Source of the DNA: Vibrio nitrifigilis
GTDB taxonomy: Bacteria > Pseudomonadota > Gammaproteobacteria > Enterobacterales > Vibrionaceae
Reading direction: 5' to 3'
Assembly: GCF_015686695.1 (NCBI RefSeq)
Contig: NZ_JADPMR010000001.1
Coordinates: 1,426,001 to 1,490,000 of the forward strand
Length of the DNA: 64,000 bases
Shown here: positions 26,252 to 35,312 of the stretch, in pieces
Layout: every line of letters starts with the position of its first letter
How positions within the stretch are numbered: the stretch's first letter is position 1
Notes under the pieces: generated by a model
The model's database searches: none
The model's input: the letters and a program-made list of their open reading frames with translations, nothing else
What the model was told of the DNA's origin: nothing
Position numbers and translations under genes: made by a program

Positions 26252-27175
26252 ATGGTTAAGCGTTTTTCCACACATGATATCGTTGATTCAGAACGCTTTG
26301 ATTATTGGCAAGGTTTAATTAATTCAACCTATTATACGCCGACTTATAATCGACGCTTAAGCAGTGATGGCTTTGATGGATCGTTAGAAATCAAGCGATT
26401 TGGTGGTTCTCTGATTACTCGTATTAAATCGACACCGATAGAATACTGTGATTACAAACCTGATGAAAACGACAACATTCTTGTTACTCTTTCTTTTTGC
26501 GAGCACGCAATTTTGAACCAAAATGGCCAGACGCTTGAGCAAGGAGCGGGGGATATTTTGGTGTACGATAGTGCGCTACCGTTCTCCTGCCATTTCCCAA
26601 CTGGGGACGATCAAATTGTAATGTCGATTCCTCGAACTCTTTTTTTGTCTCATATCAGTCAGCCGGATCGGGTGATTAACCAAGTGCTGAGTCGTCAATC
26701 GCCATTGGGCAATGTGTCAGTGTCGTTGATGGATAGCATCTGTCAAGTGAGTGAACAAGAGACGGGCATCGGCGATAAGATGATTTCATCGATGCTAACA
26801 ATGCTTGATTCAGCCTACGAAGCCATTAATGAGCCCGTGTTATCTCAGAGAGCAAACCAAAAGCTCTATAAAGTGCAAAAATATCTTCTTGATAATATGG
26901 ACGATGCTTCGCTCTCTCTTGAAACGATAGCCAACGACAATAACATGTCCTCGCGTACGCTGAATCGCTTGTTTGCTAAAGAGGGAACCACGGCAATGCG
27001 TTGGTTATGGCAACAACGACTTAACGCCTGTTATAAAGCATTAATGAATGCTCGTTATTCAACCATTACAGAAACGGCCTTTAGCTATGGTTTTTCCAAT
27101 ATGACTCATTTTAGTCGCTTATTTAAAGAAACCTACGGAGTGACGGCAAAACAGCTGGTTGAACAGCGACGTTAA
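26252..27175 (+). CDS. AraC-family regulator (AraC_binding_2 type)
   Basis: A 307-residue regulator: an N-terminal AraC_binding_2 domain beginning SERFDYWQGLINSTYY (about residues 12-27) with GAGDILVYDSALPFSCHFP, and a C-terminal HTH pair (LSLETIANDNNMSSRTLNRLF; TITETAFSYGFSNMTHFSRLFKETYGVT). It is homologous in layout to the AraC gene at 36380, which may be a paralogue. ATG 26252 has GGGAGGA upstream at 10-bp spacing. It precedes the arginase-fold gene on the same strand by 147 bp and may regulate it. Confidence 0.88.
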   Translation: MVKRFSTHDIVDSERFDYWQGLINSTYYTPTYNRRLSSDGFDGSLEIKRFGGSLITRIKSTPIEYCDYKPDENDNILVTLSFCEHAILNQNGQTLEQGAGDILVYDSALPFSCHFPTGDDQIVMSIPRTLFLSHISQPDRVINQVLSRQSPLGNVSVSLMDSICQVSEQETGIGDKMISSMLTMLDSAYEAINEPVLSQRANQKLYKVQKYLLDNMDDASLSLETIANDNNMSSRTLNRLFAKEGTTAMRWLWQQRLNACYKALMNARYSTITETAFSYGFSNMTHFSRLFKETYGVTAKQLVEQRR

Positions 27176-27284
27176 ACCCATGGCGCGATAAGCAAAGAGA
27201 TTGTCTGTTTCAGACTAACGGATATAGATAGCTCGCTCTCATAATGGTTTCCGGATTAAAACCGTTAATCAACTAATAATATGG

Positions 27285-27306
27285 ATGTTCAGTAGATGCT
27301 GAACAT
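27285..27306. promoter_or_regulatory. 22-bp palindrome upstream of the arginase-fold gene
   Basis: ATGTTCAG, spacer TAGATG, CTGAACAT: 8-bp arms ending 17 bp before the start codon. It may be an operator or a leader hairpin. A second imperfect dyad (GGTTTccggattAAAACC) lies at about 27246-27263. Confidence 0.45.
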
Positions 27307-27322
27307 TGAGGAGTGAAGTTTT

Positions 27323-28204
27323 ATGGCTGATACAGCACAAAAAAAACCATTACGTTTGGTTTTCCCTCAATGGCAAGGTGGTGATAATCCTCCGTACTAT
27401 TTTGGTGCTCAATTATTAAACTGGTTAGCACCAACACCGAATGGCCCAGTTGAAGAAATTGCTGTTCGTGAACCAACTTCCGAAGTGCTGCAAATTGAGC
27501 AAGGTATTGTCGGCCGCTCTGTGTTACTTGAACAACTTCATGATGCACGCGCTAAAATTGAAAAACACCAACCAGATAGCATTGTGATTATCGGCGGTGA
27601 CTGCTTGGTCGATCTTGCCCCATTTGCGTATTTGAACGAACGCTATGATGGTGAATTGGCCGTTCTTTGGGTAGACGCTCACCCAGATATCATGAGTAAA
27701 GAACAGTTCGAACATGCGCACGCACATGTCTTAGGCCAATTACTCGGTAATGGGGATGAAGGCTTTACTGAAGTCGTTAAGAAACCTATCAAAAGCAGTA
27801 ACGTCTGCTACCTTGGTGTAAATGAACCGACTGACTGGGAAGCGGGTGAAATGGATCGTCTTGGTTTGAAAAATATTTCTCCAGAGGAATATGCCCAAAA
27901 AGGTAATCAAGCAGTCATTGATTGGTTTAAATCAACGGGGGCTAAACATCTTGCGATTCACCTCGATTTAGACGTTATCGATCCTGCGACATTCAAAGCA
28001 CTATTGTTCGCTCAGCCTGATGCAGAACCGGATGCATTCGAAGGTATCGCAACGGGTAAATTGACTATTGCTCAAGTGATCAGCGCGCTCCAAGCAGTGA
28101 GCCAAGAAGCTCAAGTCGTCGGTATTGGCGTGGCTGAACACCTACCTTGGGATGCGATCGCAATGAAAAATATGTTAGCCAAATTGCCTCTTATCGGCGC
28201 ATAA
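27323..28204 (+). CDS. Arginase/agmatinase-fold (ureohydrolase family) protein
   Basis: A 293-residue ureohydrolase-fold protein, probably cytoplasmic. The metal-binding motifs of arginase, agmatinase and formimidoylglutamase are present as GGDC (91-94), DAHPD (118-122) and HLDLDVIDP (about 213-221). The first motif is normally GGDH: Cys94 replaces a conserved manganese-binding His. The N terminus and the insertion EHAHAHVLG replace the usual HGM region. The family hydrolyses guanidino groups; with the Cys substitution the activity cannot be assumed. ATG 27323 has GAGGAG-like upstream sequence. A terminator and REP-like repeats follow. Confidence 0.8.
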   Translation: MADTAQKKPLRLVFPQWQGGDNPPYYFGAQLLNWLAPTPNGPVEEIAVREPTSEVLQIEQGIVGRSVLLEQLHDARAKIEKHQPDSIVIIGGDCLVDLAPFAYLNERYDGELAVLWVDAHPDIMSKEQFEHAHAHVLGQLLGNGDEGFTEVVKKPIKSSNVCYLGVNEPTDWEAGEMDRLGLKNISPEEYAQKGNQAVIDWFKSTGAKHLAIHLDLDVIDPATFKALLFAQPDAEPDAFEGIATGKLTIAQVISALQAVSQEAQVVGIGVAEHLPWDAIAMKNMLAKLPLIGA

Positions 28205-28220
28205 ACCTCCTTTTTATTAA

Positions 28221-28273
28221 GGACAGGCACCTTTATGTGGGTTGAAATCATACAACATTAAAGGGACAGACAC
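28221..28273 (+). repeat. Two REP-like units, 43 bp apart, left of RAYT
   Basis: GGACAGGCAC at 28221-28230 and GGACAGACAC at 28264-28273, same orientation, in the gap between the arginase-fold gene and the flavin reductase. Each is preceded by AA/AAG. Spacing of 43 bp parallels the 42-bp pitch at 31568-31661. Confidence 0.7.
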
Positions 28274-28293
28274 TTTAAGGTGTTCTAAAAATA

Positions 28294-28331
28294 GAAAAGG
28301 CAGTATACGGATAAAGTTGCTGCCTTTTTTG
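28294..28331 (+). terminator. Terminator after the arginase-fold gene
   Basis: AAAAGGCAG, loop of about 15 nt, CTGCCTTTTTTG. The stem is followed by a clean T-run. Confidence 0.75.
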
Positions 28332-28455
28332 TTTCGTTGTTATCCTGTTATCACTAAGCAGTGAAAGGGAACTTGAGTCGAGTTATCGATATTTTCGCTG
28401 CATTAGTTGAAACGCTATGAAATACATTGAACTATTGCGACGTAGGAGAACGGTT

Positions 28456-29088
28456 ATGCCATCATCTAACTATTATTATGAACCACAACAGGGCCATGGC
28501 TTAGCGCATGACCCATTCAAATCAATCATTGCACCGCGCCCGATTGGTTGGATTTCTACTCGTTCATCTCAAGGTATTGATAACCTAGCGCCATACAGTT
28601 TTTTTAATGCATTTAGCGATACACCACCCATCATTGGGTTCTCTTCGGCTGGTTGGAAAGATTCGGTAGAAAATATTAAACAAACAGGCGAGTTTTGTTG
28701 GAATATGACAACGCGTGATTTGGCGGAAAAAATGAATCAAAGCTGCGCGGCTATTCCTTCAGAAATGTCTGAGTTTGAATTCAGTGGGTTGACTCCAGTT
28801 GAATCAAAATTGGTCAATGTCCCTCGAGTAGAAGAATCTCCAGTTTCATTTGAATGCAAGTTGACCCAGCTCATCCAGCTCAATAATGCTGAGCAACAAG
28901 CGATTCCATATTGGTTAGTCTTAGGAGAGGTTATCGGTGTTCATATCAATTCTGATTTTATTGAAGATGGTGTATTCCAAACGATTAAAGCTCAACCTGT
29001 GACTCGCGCTGGTGGTCCAACGAGTTACTTTGGTATTAGTGAAGCCACGGAATTTGATCTGGTACGCCCTCAATATCCGAGCAAATAG
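28456..29088 (+). CDS. Flavin reductase-like (FMN-binding split barrel) protein
   Basis: A 210-residue protein of the flavin_Reduct/DIM6-NTAB family: FMN-binding signature IAPRPIGWISTRSSQGIDNLA (about residues 25-45), then APYSFFNAFSDTPPIIGFSS. It probably binds FMN and works as an NAD(P)H:flavin reductase or as part of a two-component monooxygenase. ATG 28456 follows AGGAG; the frame continues 13 codons upstream without a better site. No large oxygenase subunit is adjacent, so the partner is unknown. Confidence 0.88.
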   Translation: MPSSNYYYEPQQGHGLAHDPFKSIIAPRPIGWISTRSSQGIDNLAPYSFFNAFSDTPPIIGFSSAGWKDSVENIKQTGEFCWNMTTRDLAEKMNQSCAAIPSEMSEFEFSGLTPVESKLVNVPRVEESPVSFECKLTQLIQLNNAEQQAIPYWLVLGEVIGVHINSDFIEDGVFQTIKAQPVTRAGGPTSYFGISEATEFDLVRPQYPSK

Positions 29089-29117
29089 TAAGAAAACTAT
29101 TTTGATGGCAAGGTGAG

Positions 29118-30077
29118 TTATACGGCGAGCCCTAGTAGGCGCTTTTTATTCATGGATCGTTTGGCATTTGATAGTTTCTCTTGGCTGCCGATCCACAAAT
29201 AGCCTTTTTGCTCAAGCTGAGTTGATGTGTTTAAAAAATCCATCACTTGGGCATCGAGTCGGGAAAAGATATCAGGCAGATTGCTATCTAATGTGACTGA
29301 GTCTGTTTTTGTCTGGTATTTAGCAATCCAATTAACTAACTCAAGGTAATCTCGTAAGTTATATGGAATAGCATGAGTTAGCTCTCCCTTTTGCGATGTT
29401 TTAAAAGGGCACAAGGCGGTAGGTGTCTGTACTTGCTCTTTTAGCGACGTTACACGCAGTTTTATAGATGTGTACTTTGATTGCTCTGGTGTTACTTCTA
29501 TGCCAGCTCGGACAGGGTTTAAATCCACATATGCCATTGCTGCGAGTAAAGCGGTTTCATCTAAAAGCGCGTGAGATCTAAATCGACCTTCCCAAAAATG
29601 TCCGGTGCATTTATCTTCTCGGTTTGCCATCAATGCTATGGACATATTTAATTCTTTCATCATCCAACTTAGAGAAGATAATCTCTCTCGCCAAAGCTCG
29701 ACAACTTTCATACAAGCCCTAAGAGCATGTTTATCCATGGGTAAACCATGTTTGAACTGAGTGATTAATGGATCAATCTTGTGCTCTGCTGACCAACGTT
29801 CAACAACCTCTAGATCTGTTAGCTTTTCGGCCTTTTCTTTATTTATGTGCACGACTAGATGATAGTGATTACTCATAACGGAATATGAACAAATATCGAT
29901 GCAGTAAATATGTGCTAATTGATGAATACGTTGCTCAATCCAGTGACGACGGTGCTCATAACTTTGATTTGTAACGGGATCTTTGCCACATAGAAAAGAG
30001 CGCCGAACGCAACGCGAGACACAATGGTAGTAGGGCGTGATCGTCAGATCTATTTGTTGTTTGCGAGCAATAGTCAT
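29118..30077 (-). mobile_element. REP-associated tyrosine transposase (RAYT, Y1_Tnp family)
   Basis: A 319-residue single-stranded DNA transposase of the IS200/IS605-like Y1 superfamily. The metal-binding HUH motif is HYH at residues 71-73 in SVMSNHYHLVVH. The catalytic Tyr is in MAYVDLNPVRAG at about residue 190. The longer C-terminal half and the absence of flanking inverted repeats or a TnpB gene mark a RAYT, a domesticated, single-copy transposase linked to REP sequences. Repeats with core GGACAGGCAC lie at 28221-28273 on one side and 30189-30198 and 31568-31661 on the other. The frame is intact, so it may be active. Confidence 0.88.
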
Positions 30078-30597
30078 AATAAATCATGTATGGATAAACA
30101 GTATTTGTATCTTGATGATGCTGACCCCAATTGAACATTCTCACTATAAAAAGTTGAGACGCACTTCAACAAAAAGAGTTCAATTAGAGTGCCTGTCCTT
30201 CTTTAGGGTACATGAGATAAACTCCCGTTCTAGAAAACGCAGCAATGTCACCCATCATGGGGGGGCAATGAGATGAATAAGCAAATGAATACAAGGTTAC
30301 AGAAAATAAAAAATTGAAATGCGACTAAATGGCAATTTCATTTTCCAATTTAATGATCTTAATTTTTTCTTATTGGAAGCTAAGTGATGTTTTATGAAGT
30401 TGAAATATAAATTGATTGTGATGATGCGTTTTATAACTTAAATAAATAAGGATTTATTTTTAAAAATTAATTTTTATTTAAAAAGTAAAATAATTATTTT
30501 GTGATCTATGCGCGAGAGGTACTTCTCATTTTTATAAATTATAGCAGCCATAATATGACTATAGTTGATTATAAGAAATGTAAATAAGGGGCTTTTT
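30078..30597. other. 520-bp AT-rich gap with one REP-like unit
   Basis: No gene is supported. One reverse-oriented GTGCCTGTCC lies at 30189-30198. From about 30290 to 30590 the sequence is visibly very AT-rich, with runs of T and A, in contrast to the flanks. Probably the promoter of the gene at 30598 and the scar of a past insertion. Confidence 0.5.
30189..30198 (-). repeat. REP-like unit right of RAYT
   Basis: GTGCCTGTCC, the reverse of the core found at 28221. It lies about 110 bp beyond the RAYT start codon, so the transposase is flanked by units facing each other across the gene. Confidence 0.65.
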
Positions 30598-31371
30598 ATG
30601 GCTACGTTTACCTTAAAAGTAAACAAAAGAGTGGTGTGGGAAGAGGAGCAACAACGTGTCAATACAACACTTTCCGCACAGTATCAATCGCATTTTCGAC
30701 CACCAGAATTGTCCGCCAATGATGTAAGCCCAAATAAGGTATTACCCGTGGTTGACGCATCTATTGTTGAATTTGATCGTGATGGTTTCCCAACCAAATT
30801 GCTTGGGGTAACGGATGAATCTGGTGTCACTGACATTCGATTTGATCGTCAAGGGCCATGTCGTATTCGTATCAGTGCTCGTGGTTATACGCCGGAAGAT
30901 ATTGTGCTGACAACGGCTGATTTTGAAAAACAGAATAACTGCGTATCTGTTGTATTAAGAGAAATGGACATGATGGCTTACTCAGGTGGTCATGATTTGG
31001 GGATTATTACGAGTGCGTTATGGCGTAAAGCCGATGATAGTGAAGGGGCGGCGTTTGAATTTTCCGCATATGGTTATGTAAGATTCGCTCATCACTTGAA
31101 AGATTTGCTACAACAAGAATTTAAGCCCTGTTATTTAAATCCAACTCAAGAGGCAACTAACCAAAGCCACCTTTATGTTCGTCGGCATGCTGCGTTTGAT
31201 CCTCAAGATATATTTTTATGTCATGGACTATCGATTCGTTTTCCACAAGTACATGTAATGGAAGTGATTAATTTATTTTCTGATAACCAAGTGGCTGAAA
31301 AATATGTTTATCTAGGGCATAAAACAGGGGATGAACACGCTGGAGAACAAGTGTTAGCAGTTCTACGTTAA
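30598..31371 (+). CDS. Unrecognised 257-residue protein in RAYT island
   Basis: I do not recognise this protein. It starts at ATG 30598 with AAGGGG 6 bases before. There is no signal peptide and no membrane helix. Residues 40-110 (DASIVEFDRDG, TDESGVTDIRFDRQGPCRIRIS, SARGYTPEDIVLT) resemble a carboxypeptidase-regulatory-like beta sandwich. Residues 120-257 are a separate globular region with many Tyr/His (HLYVRRHAAFDPQDIFLCHG). It stands alone, enclosed by REP-like units on both sides, with an AT-rich upstream gap, which fits horizontally acquired DNA. A recombinase or phage signature is absent. Confidence 0.7.
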   Translation: MATFTLKVNKRVVWEEEQQRVNTTLSAQYQSHFRPPELSANDVSPNKVLPVVDASIVEFDRDGFPTKLLGVTDESGVTDIRFDRQGPCRIRISARGYTPEDIVLTTADFEKQNNCVSVVLREMDMMAYSGGHDLGIITSALWRKADDSEGAAFEFSAYGYVRFAHHLKDLLQQEFKPCYLNPTQEATNQSHLYVRRHAAFDPQDIFLCHGLSIRFPQVHVMEVINLFSDNQVAEKYVYLGHKTGDEHAGEQVLAVLR

Positions 31372-31812
31372 TACGTGATTGAACTATAAATAAATTATAA
31401 AGCTAATAGTTAAAGATATTGAAAATATTAATTTCACGCCAGTAAAGTTCAAATTATATGATGATGCTCAATCAATAGCGGCAGTGGCTTTTGTGGCCTT
31501 ACTGCCGCTGTAGCTATAAAAGTCGTTTTATTTTATTGTAAATAAAAATCTGTCTATATAAATATCAGCGCCTGTCCTCATAAATAAGGTCACGTTTACC
31601 AAAGTGTCGATGCCTGTCCCCGCCAATATGGTCTGCTTTTTTTGATTTTTAGTGTCTGTCCCTATCAGTATGCCGTGGCTAACTGAGCACAAATGTTGGC
31701 TTGTAAGAGCAAGTCTGATGTTATTGAGTGTGGCTATGATGGTGTTTTGTAGTTTGGTGTGTCAGTTGTCTGGCACAGCAATAAATATGTCTAGGGAAAG
31801 AGGCATCATTTT
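31372..31812. other. 440-bp gap with a three-unit REP-like array
   Basis: No gene is supported. The first 180 bp is AT-rich; then follow three TGCCTGTCC units (31568-31661, listed separately) and a promoter-like stretch before the ribose-type ABC gene at 31813. Confidence 0.6.
31568..31661 (-). repeat. Three REP-like units at exact 42-bp pitch
   Basis: GCGCCTGTCC (31568), ATGCCTGTCC (31610) and GTGTCTGTCC (31652), all in reverse orientation and exactly 42 bp apart. After each core a further loosely shared stretch follows (GTCC, four variable bases, AATAnGGTC in the first two). They sit between the gene at 30598 and the ABC importer. Confidence 0.8.
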
Positions 31813-33312
31813 ATGGATAAAAATGACATTTTATCAGCCAGCCACATTTCAAAGCGTTACGGAGGGGTGTTTGCGTTAAAAGACGTTAGCTTCTCGTTGA
31901 AAAAAGGCGAAATTCTTGGCCTATGTGGTGAAAATGGCGCGGGTAAGAGTACGCTGGTGAAAATTCTTGGTGGGCATGTTACTCCCAATGAGGGCACTCT
32001 GACTATCGATGGCAAGACTATTGTATTCGGTAAACGTGTCGATCCCGCACTCATTACTATCGTCCATCAAGAGCTCTCTATTCTTCCTGATTTAACGGTT
32101 CTAGATAACATTACACTTGGCATTGAAGATAAAGGTTTTTTTTATCGGAGAGGCAAATGGCATGCCTTTGTTGAAGAAAAGCTTGCCGAGGTCGGTTTAT
32201 CTCATATTTCGCCTAATCAGTTAGCAGGCGAATTATCACTTGCTGAGCGTCAATTAGTCGAAATTGCGCGTGGTTTAGCCAGTGGTGCTAAGGTGCTGTT
32301 ACTCGATGAACCAACGGCGACTTTATCTGATGCCGAAATCAACAATGTATTTCGAATTATGCGTCGTTTAAAAGAGCATGGCGCCACTATGGTGATGATC
32401 AGTCACCGCTTAGATGAAGTGTTTGAAATTACCGACCGAGTGACGGTGTTTCGTGGTGGGGAGCATATTTTTACGGCTTCAACCAAAGATGTAACTAGTG
32501 AAGAGTTAGTTAGCGGAATGCTCGGCCATGAGGTCAAACGTGGTGAAATGCCGCCAGTTAGAAAAGTAGGAAGCCCTATTCTCGAATGTCATCAAGTCAT
32601 GCGTCATGGTGACTACGGACCGTTTGATTTTCAATGTGGCAAAGGCGAAATCGTTGCACTGGTTGGTCAATTAGGCTCTGGCGCTGATACGTTTCTTAAA
32701 TCATTAGCCGGTCTTGCTCCTGTTGATGGAGGAACCATTTCGTTAGCCGGCACTCAGATAGATTTAACATCGATTGCTAAAGCCGATAAACAGGCTATTT
32801 CTTACGTTCCAGAAGATCGAGCAGGTAAAGGGGCATTTCTTGAGGCACCTATTGGAATTAATCTCACTTCGCGCGCATTAGATCGATTATCAAAAAAGGA
32901 TGTGTTGAATCGTAAGCAAGATTCACAATATGCCACTGAGTTAGCAACACTGTTTACTCTTGATCCCACACGTAATCATCAAGCGGTATCAACGCTGAGC
33001 GGTGGTAATCAACAAAAGGTGGTGTTAGGTAAAGCGCTTGCTACCGACCCAGAATTATTACTGCTCAATGAACCTACACGAGGTGTGGATATCGGCGCAC
33101 GTGCCGATATTTATCAGCGATTACGTGACAAGGCTGATAATGGGTTGTCGATCATTTTTTATTCAACCGATTTAGAAGAAATTCTCGATTTTGCTGATCG
33201 TATCGTCACTGTATTTAAAGGCGGTATTGTTCGTAATGCACTGCGAGCAGACGTGAATCGAGAAATAATATTACAAGATATTTTCACGGGAACAGAAAGG
33301 AGCGCAGCATGA
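31813..33312 (+). CDS. Ribose-type sugar ABC transporter ATPase (double NBD)
   Basis: A 499-residue fused ATPase of the RbsA/XylG/MglA type with two nucleotide-binding domains. The first has an intact Walker A (GENGAGKST), signature (LSLAERQLVEIARGL) and Walker B (LLLDEPTATLS). The second has a degenerate Walker A (GQLGSGADT, lacking Lys) but an intact signature (LSGGNQQKVVL) and LLNEPTRGVDIGAR, which is normal for this family. First gene of a four-gene importer; the next gene overlaps by 4 bp. Substrate unknown; usually a sugar or polyol. Confidence 0.93.
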   Translation: MDKNDILSASHISKRYGGVFALKDVSFSLKKGEILGLCGENGAGKSTLVKILGGHVTPNEGTLTIDGKTIVFGKRVDPALITIVHQELSILPDLTVLDNITLGIEDKGFFYRRGKWHAFVEEKLAEVGLSHISPNQLAGELSLAERQLVEIARGLASGAKVLLLDEPTATLSDAEINNVFRIMRRLKEHGATMVMISHRLDEVFEITDRVTVFRGGEHIFTASTKDVTSEELVSGMLGHEVKRGEMPPVRKVGSPILECHQVMRHGDYGPFDFQCGKGEIVALVGQLGSGADTFLKSLAGLAPVDGGTISLAGTQIDLTSIAKADKQAISYVPEDRAGKGAFLEAPIGINLTSRALDRLSKKDVLNRKQDSQYATELATLFTLDPTRNHQAVSTLSGGNQQKVVLGKALATDPELLLLNEPTRGVDIGARADIYQRLRDKADNGLSIIFYSTDLEEILDFADRIVTVFKGGIVRNALRADVNREIILQDIFTGTERSAA

Positions 33313-34307
33313 GTGACATCATGATCGCTAAATCATCAGGGACGATGAATGTTAAGTCTATGACTGCACAGTGGTTCGCGCCAACGCGCATTCAAGCAAC
33401 CGCAGTACGCATTGCGACGTTATTGCTCATTGTTTACGCCGCTGTGTGTGTGCAAGGGTTTGCTTCATTACAGAATTTAAGTTCCATTATTTTTACAACA
33501 GCATCGGTTGGTATCGCTGCATGTGGTCTGGCCTTAGTGACCATTAGCGGTAACTTATTTATGCTCTCCATTGGTGCAACTACGTCGGTTGCCACCATCG
33601 TGTTTGTCAGCTTATTAAGTTTTGGTATTTTTCCTGCTGTCCTAATGACACTTGCTTTGGGAGTGGTGTTGGGATTAGTACAAGGCGGTGCCATCGGTCG
33701 TTTTAAAACTAATCCAATCATCACATCGATTGCTGCTTCGTCCGTGATTACCGGCCTAGGCAGTTGGTTTTCTGGGGGAAGAACATTAACCAGTGATGTC
33801 ACTGTGCATTGGTTAGGGGTTGGCTATCTAGCTCCTGGAATCCCGAATCAAATCATTATTCTGGCTGTTATGCTGGTAGCGACAGAGTTTTTTCTATCCC
33901 GTATGCGTTTAGGTCGTGAAATTCAACTGTTGGGTACGAATGAAAACACAGCCGCGTTATCAGGATTACGAGTAAACCGTGCGGTGATGGCGGCTTATAT
34001 CTTTGCCTCGGTTGCTGCAGTTATTTCTGGTATTTTGATTGCTTCACAAGCGTCACAGGGTAACTTATCGCTTGGGTCTGGTTTAGATTTTAGTGCGATT
34101 GCTGCAGTTTTAGTCGGTGGTATTGCAATCAATGGTGGACAAGGGCGCATTTACGATGCGGCCATTGGTGCTTTCTTTCTTTCAATCATCAGCAACATTT
34201 TGCTGTTACGCGGCTACTCACTTGATATCCAGTTAATGGTAAAAGGGGCTGTTGTCTTGTTCTCTGTCCTACTTGGGGCATTAATGACCCGAAAATATAG
34301 GAAGTAA
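33309..34307 (+). CDS. Ribose-type ABC transporter permease 1
   Basis: A 332-residue BPD_transp_2 permease with about eight membrane segments. Family motifs are ALVTISGNLFMLSIGATTS and SLGSGLDFSAIAAVLVGGIAINGGQG. Overlaps the ATPase gene by 4 bp (ATGA), so coupled. Forms the channel with the next permease. Confidence 0.92.
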   Translation: MSDIMIAKSSGTMNVKSMTAQWFAPTRIQATAVRIATLLLIVYAAVCVQGFASLQNLSSIIFTTASVGIAACGLALVTISGNLFMLSIGATTSVATIVFVSLLSFGIFPAVLMTLALGVVLGLVQGGAIGRFKTNPIITSIAASSVITGLGSWFSGGRTLTSDVTVHWLGVGYLAPGIPNQIIILAVMLVATEFFLSRMRLGREIQLLGTNENTAALSGLRVNRAVMAAYIFASVAAVISGILIASQASQGNLSLGSGLDFSAIAAVLVGGIAINGGQGRIYDAAIGAFFLSIISNILLLRGYSLDIQLMVKGAVVLFSVLLGALMTRKYRK

Positions 34308-34311
34308 CCAC

Positions 34312-35283
34312 ATGAAATCATTATCGAAATGGAATCCATCGGATGTGGTTCGTCTAGCTTTGTTTATTGGCGTGCCAGTTTGTTTCTCACTGAGTAATAG
34401 CATTTATCTTTCCGGAGGCAACCTGTTTGCACTCATGCAAAGTTTCGCGCTCGTTGGGTTGGTCACTCTTGGTCTTGCATTGACCATGATTGTCGGAGAG
34501 TTCGATTTATCTGTCTCTTCAATGGTAGCTGTTGGCGGCCTAATTTTGGCTAAAACCGGTGTTGATAGCGCATGGGTTGGGGTCGGTTGTGCTGTAGCGT
34601 TTGGTGTCGTAGTCGGTATTATCAATACACTATTGGTGATAAAGCTTAAGGTTTCTTCGTTAGTTACTACGCTCGGAGTAATGATTTTACTTTCTGGTTT
34701 TGCCTACTGGATTGCAGGTGGACAGGTTGTTCCTTACTTCAATTTCGATGCGTCAGATGTGCTAGACCAGCAGATGGCCTATCTCTTTTCACCACGTATT
34801 TTAATTACGATTGTAGCCATGTTGGCGGTGTTTATCGTATTAACATTTACCCGATTAGGTCGTGATATTTACGCCACTGGGAGCCATCGTCAATCAGCAA
34901 TGATGAGTGGTGCCAAAACATCAGCATCACTGTACTTTGCGTTTATCTGTTCTGGTGCCTTCTCTGCTCTTGCCGGAGCGCTCATCTCAATCAGTCTTGC
35001 AACGGGTTCGCCAACCTTGGGAAGCACATTGTTAGTGCAAGCGGCATCGGCTGCAATTTTAGGCGGCGTATCTTTAAATGGTGGTGTGGGTAAAGTAGGT
35101 AACATCGTTATCGGTGTTTTAATTCTTGCAGCGCTAAACAATGGATTAAGCCTTGCAGGAGTGAGCTCAGCAATGACGTTACTTGTGAACGGTATTGTGT
35201 TGGCTGGCGTCGTCATGATTAACGGTGAACTTGGGGATATTTTGAAAGCGAAAGCCTCTCGTTCCACACAACAAAAAGCATAA
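34312..35283 (+). CDS. Ribose-type ABC transporter permease 2
   Basis: A 323-residue BPD_transp_2 permease: LALTMIVGEFDLSVSSMVAVGG near residues 60-81 and AILGGVSLNGGVGKVGNIVIGV near 245-266 are the family signatures. It starts 5 bp after the previous permease. Two different permease genes, as here, are seen in some members; E. coli RbsC is a homodimer. Confidence 0.92.
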   Translation: MKSLSKWNPSDVVRLALFIGVPVCFSLSNSIYLSGGNLFALMQSFALVGLVTLGLALTMIVGEFDLSVSSMVAVGGLILAKTGVDSAWVGVGCAVAFGVVVGIINTLLVIKLKVSSLVTTLGVMILLSGFAYWIAGGQVVPYFNFDASDVLDQQMAYLFSPRILITIVAMLAVFIVLTFTRLGRDIYATGSHRQSAMMSGAKTSASLYFAFICSGAFSALAGALISISLATGSPTLGSTLLVQAASAAILGGVSLNGGVGKVGNIVIGVLILAALNNGLSLAGVSSAMTLLVNGIVLAGVVMINGELGDILKAKASRSTQQKA

Positions 35284-35312
35284 TTTTTTCAGACTATATG
35301 GAGCGTAACTGA

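Noticed and set aside
29118..30077. Full IS200/IS605 element
   Set aside because: No TnpB gene, no terminal stem pair immediately at the gene ends; single-copy RAYT fits better.
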